A stretch of 6,839 nucleotides of DNA from an uncultured Collinsella sp. (GCA_900550785.1 URTL01000102.1:1-6839), one strand, 5' to 3'; positions 1 through 6,440 are shown, counted from the first letter of the stretch. Numbers and translations: made by a program. The notes: a model not told the origin generated them from the sequence alone.

Positions 1-68
1 CTACCGTGGCGGCCGCCATTATGAACGCGCTGCTCTACGAGATCACGCGCCCAGGCGGCCTGAAGTGA
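1..68 (+). CDS. C-terminal end of a probable cobalt-precorrin-8 methylmutase (partial)
   Basis: Only the last 21 codons are present, read from base 3 to the TGA at 66-68. The peptide contains TVAAAIMNALLY followed by a short polar tail ending GGLK. CbiC/CobH proteins characteristically end in a Gly-Gly-Ser then an Ala-rich helix of the type 'xAAAxxNALL', and this fragment fits that closing helix. CbiC/CobH moves the C11 methyl group to C12 in corrin-ring synthesis. The next gene is cobK/cbiJ, whose GTG start overlaps this stop as GTGA, so the two are probably co-translated; that context supports a cobalamin role. The family call is inferred from about 20 residues plus the neighbour, so another cobalamin gene, or an unrelated one, cannot be excluded. 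Confidence 0.5.
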   Translation, partial: TVAAAIMNALLYEITRPGGLK

Positions 69-838
69 CGGCGCCCGCATCCGCGCCGGCGCTGCGCATC
101 TTCGCCGGCACCACCGAGGGCCGCCTTCTGTGCGAATGGGCGAGCGGGGCGGGCATCCCCGCCCGTGCCTACGCGGCAACCGAGTACGGAGGCGAGCTTT
201 TGGGCGAGCTTCCGGGCATCGAGGTGCATGCGGGCAGGCTCGACGAGGCCGACATGGAGCGCGAGCTTTCCGGCGCGCGCATCGTCGTCGACGCCACGCA
301 TCCCTTCGCTACGCTCGCAAGCGGCAACATCCGGGCCGCTTCGCTCGCCGTGGGTTCACGATGCCTGCGCCTTGCGCGCCCGGTCGAGGCGCTGCCCAAA
401 GGCGTCGTCTCGGTCACGTCGATCGCCTGCGCGGCGCGCTTTCTCTCCGAGAACCCGGGTCGCGCGCTTCTCACGACGGGGAGCAAGGAGCTTGCTCCCT
501 ATACGCGCGTCGCCGATTTCTCGGAGCGCTTCTTCGTGCGTGTGCTCCCGCTGCCCGGTGCTATAACGAAGTGCATCGACGCGGGGTTTTCGCCATCGCA
601 CATCATCGGCATGCAGGGGCCCTTCACCCGCGAGCTCAACGAGGCGATGCTTCGGCAGGTGGGCGCCCGGTGGCTTGTGACCAAGGACTCGGGAACCGTA
701 GGCGGCACGGCCGAGAAGATCGCCTCCGCGCGCGACGTGGGAGCACACTGTATCGTGGTCGCCCGTCCCGCCGAGGGGGGTGGGGCCCTGTCGCTTCGGG
801 AAGTGGAAGACGCGCTCTTACGGGAGTTCGCGCGCTAG
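65..838 (+). CDS. cobK: Precorrin-6A reductase (CobK/CbiJ)
   Basis: A 257-residue protein of normal family length. It reduces the corrin macrocycle of (cobalt-)precorrin-6A with NAD(P)H in the cytoplasm, a mid-pathway step of B12 synthesis. Motifs seen in order: the Gly-rich nucleotide loop GTTEGR at residues 15-20, DATHPFA at 76-82 (a family hallmark), TTGSKEL at 137-143, RVLP at 159-162, IIGMQGPF at 180-187, TKDSG at 206-210 with GGTAEKI at 213-219, and VVARP at 231-235. The start is a GTG whose last two bases are also the first two of the upstream TGA stop, the usual layout of a coupled operon. A Shine-Dalgarno site is weak, consistent with coupling. The gene is G+C-rich (62-75% in sampled lines), higher than the genes to its right. 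Whether it works in the cobalt-early or cobalt-late pathway cannot be told from this gene, although an anaerobe would be expected to use the cobalt-early route. I see no frameshift or missing motif. Confidence 0.95.
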   Translation: MTAPASAPALRIFAGTTEGRLLCEWASGAGIPARAYAATEYGGELLGELPGIEVHAGRLDEADMERELSGARIVVDATHPFATLASGNIRAASLAVGSRCLRLARPVEALPKGVVSVTSIACAARFLSENPGRALLTTGSKELAPYTRVADFSERFFVRVLPLPGAITKCIDAGFSPSHIIGMQGPFTRELNEAMLRQVGARWLVTKDSGTVGGTAEKIASARDVGAHCIVVARPAEGGGALSLREVEDALLREFAR

Positions 839-869
839 GCGCTCGCCACGCCTGCGCGCCCTCTCGCCC

Positions 870-959
870 GCGAGGAGGAGCGCCCTGAGCAAGCTCGACC
901 CGTACAAGCCCGTCATCCGCCAAAAGCTCGAGGACGACGCCCGGAACTGGCGCAAACAG
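870..959 (+). pseudogene. Remnant of an IS21-family transposase (IstA), N-terminal region only
   Basis: In the frame beginning at 870 the translation runs ARRSALSKLDPYKPVI and on through RQKLEDDARNWRKQ, then loses resemblance at about base 959. The frame stops at 978-980. 'SKLDPYKPxI ... RKQ' is a typical stretch of IS21-family IstA proteins, located between the N-terminal helix-turn-helix and the DDE catalytic core, where the intact protein continues RKQRHTA. Here RKQ is followed by PFNELR and a stop. There is no credible start codon, no helix-turn-helix, no catalytic domain and no IstB partner, so this is a dead fragment of about 30 codons. It lies between the stop of cobK and a palindrome. 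The family call is from memory of the motif, and the exact left boundary is uncertain. Confidence 0.65.
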
Positions 960-969
960 CCCTTCAATG

Positions 970-1036
970 AGTTGCGGTGAAATAGTGTCTGTTTTTGCTG
1001 CTAGATAGCATATTCAGTCCCTAATTCACCGCAACT
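970..1036. repeat. 67-base near-perfect palindrome (REP/MITE-like element or hairpin)
   Basis: The outer arms AGTTGCGGTGAA (970-981) and TTCACCGCAACT (1025-1036) are exact reverse complements. The pairing continues inward in the same register: 24 of the 30 base pairs from 970/1036 to 999/1007 match, around a 7-base loop at 1000-1006. The six mismatches are scattered (982, 986, 988, 992, 993, 995), as in a decayed palindrome. It lies 13 bases beyond the stop codon of the minus-strand permease gene and 10 bases beyond the end of the transposase remnant. Neither strand has a T-run after the stem, so it is not a standard intrinsic terminator, although it could stall polymerase or protect an mRNA end. 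Its size and position suggest a dispersed palindromic repeat, but no second copy occurs in this window. Confidence 0.7.
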
Positions 1037-1049
1037 TGTTGGTGGTGGC

Positions 1050-2264
1050 TTACTGGTAGCGTAGGCATTCCACCGGGTCGAGCTTTGCTGCACGGCGAGC
1101 GGGGTAGAAGCCAAAGATTACGCCGATGCCGACCGATACGGCAAACGCGATCAACACTGTTGTAATGGAGAAGCTTGGCGTGATCGTCCCGGTAGCTCCA
1201 AACTCGCTCATGATGCCCGAGCTTGCGGCAAAGAACGTGAGTCCCCATGCCAGCAGATAGCCAATCAGGACACCCAACAGTCCGCCGGTGACGCACAGCG
1301 CCGAGGACTCGGCCAAAAACTGCGCGGTGATATCGCGACGACTTGCGCCCAGGGCACGGCGAATGCCGATCTCACGGATGCGCTCAGTCACGTTGGTGAG
1401 CATCATATTCATAATGCCGATACCGCCGACAAGCAGCGAGATGCTGGCGACAGCGCCCATGATGAGCGAGAACGCGCCCATAAAGGAGTTGAGTGCATCG
1501 ATGGCGCTTTTCATGGAGGTCGCCGATACACTGTCGTACTCATCATCCTCCGCGATGCCCTTCATTGCGCGCACCTTGGACTCGATGGTCTTACAAAGCT
1601 CGTCCATGTCTGTGCCCTCGGCGGCAAGAGCCGTCACGCTGGGGAATGAAGGATTTTCGTCGCCAAACAGGCCTGAGATGGTTTCGCGCGGCATATACAG
1701 CGTGAGCGAGCCCATGGAGTCGTTGCCGCCATCAATCACACCTACAATCTGCACCTCGCCGTTGGACACCTTGATGGTTTTCCCCAGCGCATCCTGTTCG
1801 TTGCCGTAAAGCTGATCGGCGCCGCCGCGGCTGATGAGCGCCACGCGCGAGCCTGATTGGGACTCGGCCTGGGAATAGGTGCGCCCCGCAACGAGTTTGC
1901 TGGCCCCCACGGCGTCGAGCATGTCGCTATCGACACCCTGTGCCATGACGGTATAGCTTTTATCGCCGGTCTTATACTCGGTATACGCGCTGTCGACAAT
2001 GCCGATCTGCTCTATCTGCGGCACCAGTTTTTGAAGCTTCTCGATGTCGGACTCGGTGAGTTCTTGCGACGAATAGATTTGCACCATGCGTGCCGCATTG
2101 AGGCCCAGACTGTTGACCAGGCTGTTTTGGATGCCGCCGATGAGCGAAGTCATGGCGATAACCGAGGCGATGCCGATGACAATGCCCAGGATGGTGAGCA
2201 GGCTGCGCCCCTTGTTGGCTTCGAGCGAGTGAAGGGCTTCCTGGATGAGATCGCGGGCGCTCAT
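1050..2264 (-). CDS. MacB/FtsX-type ABC transporter permease
   Basis: A 404-residue membrane protein with the four-helix MacB layout. Helix 1 spans residues 21-44 after a short amphipathic N-terminus containing RSLLTILGIVIG. A large extracytoplasmic MacB core domain runs from about 45 to 255. Helices 2-4 follow at about 263-288, 316-342 and 367-389. The cytoplasmic loop NVTERIREIGIRRALGASRR (291-310) is the family's ATPase-contact segment, and the C-terminus YPARRAAKLDPVECLRYQ is typical. Such permeases act as mechanotransmitters: ATP use on the inside drives movement of the external domain, coupled to a membrane fusion protein. The ATG is fixed by AAGGAGA at 2271-2277, and it overlaps the ATPase stop as ATGA, so translation is coupled. 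It is the last gene of the operon, and ATPase and permease are separate proteins, as in YknYZ, not fused as in E. coli MacB. The substrate is unknown. Confidence 0.93.
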   Translation of the reverse strand: MSARDLIQEALHSLEANKGRSLLTILGIVIGIASVIAMTSLIGGIQNSLVNSLGLNAARMVQIYSSQELTESDIEKLQKLVPQIEQIGIVDSAYTEYKTGDKSYTVMAQGVDSDMLDAVGASKLVAGRTYSQAESQSGSRVALISRGGADQLYGNEQDALGKTIKVSNGEVQIVGVIDGGNDSMGSLTLYMPRETISGLFGDENPSFPSVTALAAEGTDMDELCKTIESKVRAMKGIAEDDEYDSVSATSMKSAIDALNSFMGAFSLIMGAVASISLLVGGIGIMNMMLTNVTERIREIGIRRALGASRRDITAQFLAESSALCVTGGLLGVLIGYLLAWGLTFFAASSGIMSEFGATGTITPSFSITTVLIAFAVSVGIGVIFGFYPARRAAKLDPVECLRYQ

Positions 2265-3034
2265 GCCATCTCTCCTTTCGGCGGGTTGGCGGAGGCGGAA
2301 ATCCTGGGCAGGCTATCCACGGCGCTGCGCAGGGTCCGCGGTGCATGTGGAATATACGCGCCATCGTGAATGCGACCGTCGCGGATGGTCACGGCACGGT
2401 CGGCCTCGGCGGCGATGCCGGGGTCGTGTGTGATAAGCACGATGGTTTTGCCGCGCTTCTGGAGCTTATGGAAGGTTTCCATCACAAGCGCTCCGGTAGC
2501 GGAGTCCAGGTTTCCCGTCGGCTCGTCGGCCAGAATGATGGGCGGGTCATTGACGAGGGCGCGCGCGATTGCGACGCGCTGCATCTGGCCGCCCGAGAGC
2601 TCGGATATGCGGTGGTCCCAGTGGTCGACGGGCAGCGTGACAGCCTGCAGCGCGTGCACGGCGCGCATTTCGCGCTGGCTACGGGGCACATTGGTGTAGG
2701 CCAGCGGCAGCATCACGTTTTCGATAACCGACAGGCGCGGCAGCAGGTTGAAGCTCTGAAAGACAAAGCCAATGCTCAGGGCGCGAACTTCGGTGAGCTC
2801 CTCATCATCGAGCTCGGCCACGTTGAGCCCTTGCAGGTAGTAGTCGCCCGCCGTCGGCTTATCCAGACAGCCTAGGATGTTCATGAGCGTCGACTTGCCC
2901 GAGCCCGAGGGGCCGGTGATAGCGACGAATTCGCCGGGATTTACCGCCAGGCTCACGTTGTGCAGGATGTGGGCGCACCCCGCCTCGCTCTCAAAGATGC
3001 GGTGCACGTTGCGGATGTCGATAACGGGACGCAT
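2261..3034 (-). CDS. MacB/LolD-type ABC transporter ATP-binding protein
   Basis: A 257-residue cytoplasmic ATPase with all key sites intact: Walker A GPSGSGKST at residues 41-49, Q-loop glutamine 93 in FVFQSFNLLPRLS, signature LSGGQ at 146-150, Walker B IILADE at 166-171 with EPTGNLD following, and switch histidine 203 in ITHD. The FQSFNLLPRLSVIENV and ADEPTGNLDS stretches are typical of the MacB/LolD/YknY subfamily (known family pattern). The protein should dimerise and power the permease encoded next. The ATG at 3034 shares one base with the stop of the fusion-protein gene (TAATG), with GAGGG six bases upstream, and the stop overlaps the permease start as ATGA. A tail of about 30 residues after DGRI (from residue 222) is Pro/Ser/Ala-rich and extends beyond the usual end of such ATPases; its role is unknown. 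Confidence 0.96.
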   Translation of the reverse strand: MRPVIDIRNVHRIFESEAGCAHILHNVSLAVNPGEFVAITGPSGSGKSTLMNILGCLDKPTAGDYYLQGLNVAELDDEELTEVRALSIGFVFQSFNLLPRLSVIENVMLPLAYTNVPRSQREMRAVHALQAVTLPVDHWDHRISELSGGQMQRVAIARALVNDPPIILADEPTGNLDSATGALVMETFHKLQKRGKTIVLITHDPGIAAEADRAVTIRDGRIHDGAYIPHAPRTLRSAVDSLPRISASANPPKGEMA

Positions 3035-4470
3035 TACATGCCCTCGTCGGCAGACATACTGCCCGAATCCGCACCGTAGCCGCCGTCAGCCGTTGCGTCC
3101 GCTCCGGTGTCCATGACGAGGGTGTCGCCATCGCGCAGCCTGGTAACCGGAACGTTGGGGTTGATCTCGTTGCCCTGGTCGTCGCGCTTAACCTGTGTCT
3201 TGCCGACTACGGCTTCGTTGTCGTTTTGCGTCACGACGGTCACCTTCACGCGATGGGTTTGCTTGCCCTCGTCATCGGTTGCGACGTTGACGTAATAGTG
3301 TTCGCCGTCTTCGGTCATGAGCGCCATCGTCGGCACCATCACCACGTCGTCGAGCTGCTCGGTCACCACCGAGACCTCGGCCGTCATGCCCGGCTTCAGG
3401 CGCGCGTCGGGCGCCTCGATGAGAATGTCGACGTTAAAGGTCACGCTGCCGCCGCCACCGTTGGCGGCGTCGGAGTTTGCCACCGACGCGATAGCCGTGA
3501 CGGTGCCCTGGCTCACGATATCGGGAAACGCGGGATACGTGACGTTGGCGCTCTGCCCAACGGCGATCTTGGCGATGTCCTTTTCGCCCACCTGCACGGT
3601 CACCTTCATCTTAGATAGGTCGGCGATCTGCATGCACTGCTTGCCGCCGCTCGTATCGCTTTCGCCCATGATCATGCCGCCTGTTACCGTGGCGCCCACC
3701 TTGGCGTTGAGCTCCACGATGCTACCCGAGCTCGGGGCCGTGACCGTACGGCTGGCTGCCTTGGCGTTCGCCTGATCGAGGTTTGCCTGGGCCGATGCGA
3801 GGCTGCGCTGTGCGGCCGATACGGCGTTTGTGTCCGCTGATGCGGCGGTGATGCCAGCTGCTGCGGAAGCTCCATCATCGTCCGTCGTTGGGGTGGCCTG
3901 CGCGGCAGCGGCGGCTTTCTGCGCGTTGGTGAGGTCTTCCTGGGCGGCTGCAACTGCACGCTGCGTCTCGGCAACGTTGCGATCGAGCTCGTCGTTTTTA
4001 ATGGTCATAAGCACGTCGCCCTCGTTAACGGATTGGCCCGGCTGAACGTTGATCGAATCGACCGTGCCGTCGACAGAAGGGGAGACCACTGAGGACGAAA
4101 TGGGTTTGAGCTGGCCTTTCGCCTCGACCGTTGTGGTAAACGTGCCCTCGGTCACCATGTCAGTCACAGGCTCGCTAGCGCCCTGTGGCTGCGCATTGAT
4201 AACCAGGGTTGCGACAATGGCAATGAGCGCGATGGCACCCACGACGCCGGCGGCAATACCGCGTCGAATCAGCTTTTTGCGCCGACGTTCGGCACGTTTT
4301 GCCTTGAGCTTGGCGTATGCCTCTTCATCGGAAATCTCGGCCGCATCGTTCGCGCGTCCGTTCTGCTTATCGGCATGCACGTTTGTAATCAGAGGAATCG
4401 TTTCGGTGGCACCTTCGGGCGTGTGCTCGGTATCATCCGGGCCCGGGGTAATGGTGGGGACATTCGGCAT
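3034..4470 (-). CDS. MacA/YknX-like membrane fusion (HlyD-family) protein
   Basis: A 478-residue adaptor anchored in the membrane and projecting outward. Residues 1-65 are cytoplasmic: Asp/Thr/Glu-rich, then very basic (KAKRAERRRKKLIRR). One transmembrane helix spans about 70-92. The first half of a lipoyl-like domain lies at about 121-160, with PSVDGTVDSINVQPGQSVNEGD. An Ala/Gln-rich coiled-coil hairpin at 161-240 is interrupted near 193-215 by a Thr/Asp/Ala/Gly linker. The second lipoyl half is at 241-285 with TAPSSGSIVELNAKVGATV, then beta-barrel regions to about 455, including RLKPGMTAEV. An acidic Gly/Ser/Asp/Met tail ends the protein. I chose the ATG at 4470 because AAGGAGA (4475-4481) precedes it by four bases; a frame extension to 4533 lacks this and would run through the promoter hairpin. 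It heads a coupled operon with the ATPase and permease. The family is clear, the substrate is not. Confidence 0.92.
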   Translation of the reverse strand: MPNVPTITPGPDDTEHTPEGATETIPLITNVHADKQNGRANDAAEISDEEAYAKLKAKRAERRRKKLIRRGIAAGVVGAIALIAIVATLVINAQPQGASEPVTDMVTEGTFTTTVEAKGQLKPISSSVVSPSVDGTVDSINVQPGQSVNEGDVLMTIKNDELDRNVAETQRAVAAAQEDLTNAQKAAAAAQATPTTDDDGASAAAGITAASADTNAVSAAQRSLASAQANLDQANAKAASRTVTAPSSGSIVELNAKVGATVTGGMIMGESDTSGGKQCMQIADLSKMKVTVQVGEKDIAKIAVGQSANVTYPAFPDIVSQGTVTAIASVANSDAANGGGGSVTFNVDILIEAPDARLKPGMTAEVSVVTEQLDDVVMVPTMALMTEDGEHYYVNVATDDEGKQTHRVKVTVVTQNDNEAVVGKTQVKRDDQGNEINPNVPVTRLRDGDTLVMDTGADATADGGYGADSGSMSADEGM

Positions 4471-4474
4471 AGCG

Positions 4475-4481
4475 TCTCCTT
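4475..4481 (-). promoter_or_regulatory. Ribosome binding site of the membrane fusion protein gene
   Basis: AAGGAGA on the minus strand, four bases before the ATG at 4470. This strong match decides the start: an upstream in-frame ATG at 4533 has no such site and lies inside a hairpin. Confidence 0.85.
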
Positions 4482-4500
4482 TATAGAAAGAACCTCGATA

Positions 4501-4506
4501 ATTATA
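4501..4506 (-). promoter_or_regulatory. Candidate -10 box of the exporter operon promoter
   Basis: A perfect TATAAT lies on the minus strand 30 bases before the fusion-protein ATG, which would put the transcript start near 4493-4496 with a leader of about 25 bases. I see no good TTGACA-like -35 at 16-18 bases upstream; that space is filled by the G+C-rich stem described next. Basal activity may therefore be low or depend on a regulator. The match is six bases only, so this is a candidate. Confidence 0.5.
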
Positions 4507-4534
4507 TGCGCCCACCGGTTGGGGCGGGCGCATA
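4505..4534 (-). promoter_or_regulatory. 9-bp inverted repeat overlapping the -10 box (operator or weak terminator)
   Basis: TATGCGCCC (4505-4513) and GGGCGCATA (4526-4534) are exact reverse complements around 12 bases. On the minus strand the stem is followed by TATAATTATC. It can be read as a terminator stem behind the transpeptidase gene with a poor T-tail, or as an operator, because its downstream arm shares two bases with the -10 box. Both roles could apply. The symmetry is seen directly; the function is inferred. Confidence 0.55.
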
Positions 4535-4602
4535 GGACGGTTTCTTTCGGAACTGTTAGATTGGTCGCAGCGGTTCCACGTTGTAGGAATGCGCGCGTTG
4601 CA

Positions 4603-6336
4603 CTACGAGTGGACAACCACGCACAGGCCGACTTTGATGCAGTCGTGAAGTGCCTTGGCGTCTGCCAGGCGCAGGTTGATGCAACCGTGGCTGCCGCACC
4701 ACTTGTACGACTCGGCGTTATCGAAGCTCTTGTCGTTTTGCCAGGTGGCATCGTGGAAGCCGATCATATTGCCCTCGAACGGCATCCAGTAGCTCACCGG
4801 GCTTTCGTATTTGGGCTTACCGGTCTCGGGGTCCTTGGCTCCGATCAGGGTACTGTCGCCGTCGTTGCTGTTGATCTGCCAGACGCCCTCGGGCGTGGCG
4901 TCCTCGCCCGGCTTGCCCGAGATAAAGTTGGCCTCCCAAACGATATTTCCGCTCTCGTCATAGTAGCGCGCGTGCTGCTCGGACAGGTCGACGTCGATAT
5001 ACGCCTTCCAGTCGGGCTCTCCCTTTGCGGTAAAGGTGTCGGCCTTCTGGGAGTACTTGATCTCGATCTCGCCGGCCTGCTTGTTGTTAATGGCGTCCTC
5101 GACCTGCTTGGCGAGCGAGCTGCTGTCGATGGACCAACCAAAGTCGCCGCCTTCGACGGCGCACTGCTTGCCATCGGCGCGCGTCCACCAGCGAGTGGAG
5201 CCCACGGTATTAAAGCCGTTGGCGAGCTCGGCTGCCCAGCTACTGATCTGCGAAGTATCGAGCGTGGGGTTGGCGGGATCGGCAAAGCTGATCCACTGCA
5301 ATACGGAGCTGCCATCAACCTTGCCGGCATCCTCGCCGTTGAGCTTGAGGGTCACGTTGACGCCCAGGAAGTTGTTGGCGGCATCGCATGCGGCCTGAAT
5401 CTGATCATCTGTCAGCGTTCCATTGAGTGGCTCATAGGCATCGTTGCCGAGCATGGAAAGATCTACGGACTCGGCCAGTGAGGCAAGCTCGAGCTCGGCA
5501 TACTTGATGACATGCTCGCGGTTGAGTTTTTCGTTGGAGCGCGCCTTCTCGACGGTAAACTTGCCCGCTTGCTCGTCATAGGAGCTATTGGCCTCGAACG
5601 TGCCCGAACGCCCCTCGTTAAACTCGTCGATGGCGGCGCCCAGATCCTTCTCAAACTTCTTTTGGTCAAAGGTGTCGGAAAGCATGGACAGGTCGACGTC
5701 TTGATCAAGATCGACTTCGTTGGAGGTAGCGGTTGTTTTGGTTTTGCCGCTTAAGGATTCCACAAGACGGACCGGCCATATAAAGGCTTCGTTGTGGCTG
5801 ATGATTTCTTTTGCGGCAGCTTCGCCGTCGACGATGGGCTCATCGGACTCGGGCTGATAGGTCCAGCTAAAGTCATCGCCTGTCACGGCGAGCTTATAGT
5901 GCTTCCATGCCGAATTGACCTTGGTGGCGGCAGACGAAGCGTTGGAGAACGAGACGTCGACGCCGGCGATGGTGGTGTTGGGGTAGGCTACCTGCGAAAA
6001 CGCTACGACGCCTACGATATAGACAATGACGATTAGGCCCAGGACGACAAAGAGCGTCGTCTTTTTGCCCGACTTATTGTTCTCGGCGGGTTTGCGCGCG
6101 GGGCCGCGATCGCCTCGAGCGTGCGTGGGGGGCTGCTTGGGCGCATTGCCGTTTGCCCGGCGCTGCTGACGTTGTTGACGCTGCTGTCGCTGTTGGTTCG
6201 GGTGTTGGGAAGCGTTTGCTGCACTACGCTGCTGACCGTGGCTCGGCGCGATAGGACGCGGCGACTGAACGCTGCCGGTGTGCCTGCTCGGCTGCTGCGG
6301 ATCGGGAATCAGTTGAGTTCGATCGTTTTGCGACAT
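4603..6336 (-). CDS. L,D-transpeptidase (YkuD domain) with peptidoglycan-binding-like region
   Basis: A 577-residue envelope enzyme. Residues 1-91 are cytoplasmic and rich in Pro, Gln and Arg, with a QQR repeat at 48-60. One membrane helix spans about 93-115. The extracytoplasmic part begins with TTIAGVDVSFSNASSAA (121-137), the entry motif of PG_binding_4/YoaR-like domains, and two such modules probably fill 120-435. The YkuD domain occupies about 443-577, with TPEGVWQI (481-488), histidine 528 in IGFHDATW and the catalytic SHGCINLR at 549-556, nucleophile Cys552. YkuD enzymes form 3-3 cross-links between peptidoglycan stems, or attach proteins to them, by L,D-peptide exchange, and are typically insensitive to most penicillins. 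I prefer the ATG at 6336: AAGGA lies ten bases upstream, whereas the ATG at 6345 has only one base of spacing. The gene precedes the exporter operon by 132 bases. Its catalytic motifs are intact. Confidence 0.94.
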   Translation of the reverse strand: MSQNDRTQLIPDPQQPSRHTGSVQSPRPIAPSHGQQRSAANASQHPNQQRQQRQQRQQRRANGNAPKQPPTHARGDRGPARKPAENNKSGKKTTLFVVLGLIVIVYIVGVVAFSQVAYPNTTIAGVDVSFSNASSAATKVNSAWKHYKLAVTGDDFSWTYQPESDEPIVDGEAAAKEIISHNEAFIWPVRLVESLSGKTKTTATSNEVDLDQDVDLSMLSDTFDQKKFEKDLGAAIDEFNEGRSGTFEANSSYDEQAGKFTVEKARSNEKLNREHVIKYAELELASLAESVDLSMLGNDAYEPLNGTLTDDQIQAACDAANNFLGVNVTLKLNGEDAGKVDGSSVLQWISFADPANPTLDTSQISSWAAELANGFNTVGSTRWWTRADGKQCAVEGGDFGWSIDSSSLAKQVEDAINNKQAGEIEIKYSQKADTFTAKGEPDWKAYIDVDLSEQHARYYDESGNIVWEANFISGKPGEDATPEGVWQINSNDGDSTLIGAKDPETGKPKYESPVSYWMPFEGNMIGFHDATWQNDKSFDNAESYKWCGSHGCINLRLADAKALHDCIKVGLCVVVHS

Positions 6337-6346
6337 CGTATGCATA

Positions 6347-6351
6347 TCCTT
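6347..6351 (-). promoter_or_regulatory. Ribosome binding site of the L,D-transpeptidase gene
   Basis: AAGGA on the minus strand. It is ten bases from the ATG at 6336 and one base from the ATG at 6345, so it supports the shorter start, though ten bases is slightly long. Confidence 0.6.
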
Positions 6352-6393
6352 CGATTTTCGCCTTGCGGTTCATCGTGTTTTTACTGGGCTTGC

Positions 6394-6399
6394 ATTATA
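6394..6399 (-). promoter_or_regulatory. Candidate -10 box of the L,D-transpeptidase promoter
   Basis: A perfect TATAAT lies on the minus strand 57 bases before the ATG at 6336 and downstream of the serine dehydratase terminator, the right place for a promoter. No clear -35 is seen at 16-18 bases (the region reads roughly ACCACA). The predicted leader is about 50 bases. Confidence 0.5.
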
Positions 6400-6440
6400 G
6401 CGATTGCCCTGCTGTTTGTGGTACGGAAACGGTGGCATTC

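Larger units (their letters stand above)
839..1049. other. Intergenic junction without an intact gene
   Basis: This 211-base gap separates convergent genes: cobK ends at 838 on the plus strand and the exporter permease ends at 1050 on the minus strand. It contains only the transposase scar and the palindrome described separately. I find no ribosome site with an open frame, no tRNA-like fold and no T-tailed terminator. The base composition falls from G+C-rich on the left to A+T-richer across 980-1027. Confidence 0.7.

Noticed and set aside
130..888. Arg-rich open frame overlapping cobK in another frame
   Set aside because: The composition (very high Arg, Ala, Gly) is that of an out-of-frame shadow, and cobK motifs are complete in the chosen frame.
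970..1036. Reading the palindrome as a standard terminator
   Set aside because: Neither strand has a run of T after the stem, and the stem is unusually long with scattered mismatches.
1857..2369. Plus-strand open frame of 170 codons
   Set aside because: It is antisense to the permease and ATPase genes, which carry intact motifs, and has no ribosome site of its own.
4471..4533. Upstream ATG that would add 21 residues to the fusion protein
   Set aside because: It lies in the inverted repeat and across the -10 box and has no ribosome site; the ATG at 4470 has AAGGAGA.
4375..5481. Long plus-strand open frame of 368 codons
   Set aside because: It lies antisense to the clear transpeptidase gene and the start of the fusion-protein gene, has no family motif, and is rich in residues expected from the reverse of G+C-rich codons.
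6168..6215. Short tandem repeat as a CRISPR or regulatory array
   Set aside because: It is the coding repeat for the Gln-Gln-Arg run of the transpeptidase tail; units are 9 bases, with no spacers.
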